DNA from: Gammaproteobacteria bacterium
GTDB lineage: Bacteria > Pseudomonadota > Gammaproteobacteria > Acidithiobacillales > Acidithiobacillaceae
Reading direction: 5' to 3'
Length of the DNA: 14,195 bases
Assembly: GCA_023381645.1 (NCBI GenBank)
Contig: JAMCRJ010000074.1
Coordinates: forward strand, 1-14,195
A program made the translations under genes and the position numbers. Every line of letters begins with the position of its first letter. Positions within the stretch are counted from its first letter, which is position 1. The notes under the pieces were generated by a model, which worked only from the letters and a program-made list of their open reading frames with translations, was not told the DNA's origin and made no database searches. Positions 14,067-14,195 of the stretch are shown one piece after another.

Positions 14067-14195
14067 AATCGCCCAAGCACCACTCGGCATGTCCGCCGAA
14101 AGCACCCAGCGCTGGACGGAAAACTATCGTCTCGCCACCCAGGACAGCGGACGCCTGTTTCTGATGGCGGGTGACCAGAAAGCCGAACATCTCAA
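14059..14195 (+). CDS. Probable class I (DeoC/LacD-type) aldolase, N-terminal fragment cut by the window end
   Basis: Only the first 45 codons are visible, starting MPKIAQAPLG. AGGAG (14048-14052) lies six bases before the ATG, and the start overlaps the flavoprotein stop by eight bases, indicating coupling. The phrase FLMAGDQKAEHLN resembles, from memory, the N-terminal AGDQKxEHLN motif of DeoC/LacD-family aldolases, including archaeal-type fructose-bisphosphate aldolases. The Schiff-base lysine and the barrel lie beyond the window, so the assignment rests on one motif plus context. Cleavage of the fructose 1,6-bisphosphate made by the nearby PfkB would fit. Confidence 0.55.
   Translation, partial: MPKIAQAPLGMSAESTQRWTENYRLATQDSGRLFLMAGDQKAEHL

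Noticed and set aside
1..14195. CRISPR array, tRNA or rRNA genes, prophage or toxin-antitoxin genes
   Set aside because: I looked on both strands and saw no spaced short repeats, cloverleaf-like sequences or matching proteins.

Overview
The window is about 14.2 kb of GC-rich bacterial DNA, with all confident genes on the + strand. It encodes central carbon metabolism. Protein similarity, base composition and gene content suggest an autotrophic proteobacterium such as Acidithiobacillus; this is a judgement from memory, not a search result.

Positions 3-11669 look like one long, tightly packed operon: ppsA (5' end outside the window), gpmI, a small AhpD-like CxxC protein, pyruvate dehydrogenase E1-alpha, E1-beta and E2, acetate kinase, an MFS transporter, a PTA/PTB-family phosphotransacylase and a PfkB-family phosphofructokinase. 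Four junctions are 4-base ATGA overlaps, one is an 8-base overlap, and two others (GTGA, TTGA) would be overlaps if non-ATG starts are used. Together the enzymes could carry fructose 6-phosphate through lower glycolysis to acetyl-CoA, acetyl phosphate and acetate plus ATP, with PpsA linking pyruvate and PEP. No E3 (dihydrolipoamide dehydrogenase) gene lies beside the PDH genes. By motif the PDH looks like the cyanobacterial/plastid type.

Positions 11049-12375 hold a perfect tandem duplication: 654 bp comprising the last two thirds of pfkB plus the hairpin behind it is repeated after a 19-base spacer. The second copy (11722-12342) has no N-terminal part and is best read as a pseudogene. Both repeat ends fall inside the hairpin's right arm, and neither hairpin has a T-run on the + strand.

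Positions 12376-12608 are non-coding and unusually rich in short perfect dyads, followed by a TATACT promoter-like hexamer. Then come an 18-codon ORF with a strong ribosome binding site (12609-12665), a flavoprotein of the CoA-disulfide reductase/NADH oxidase class with one active-site cysteine (12669-14066), and the first 45 codons of a probable class I aldolase that overlaps it. This looks like the start of a second transcription unit that continues the sugar-phosphate theme.
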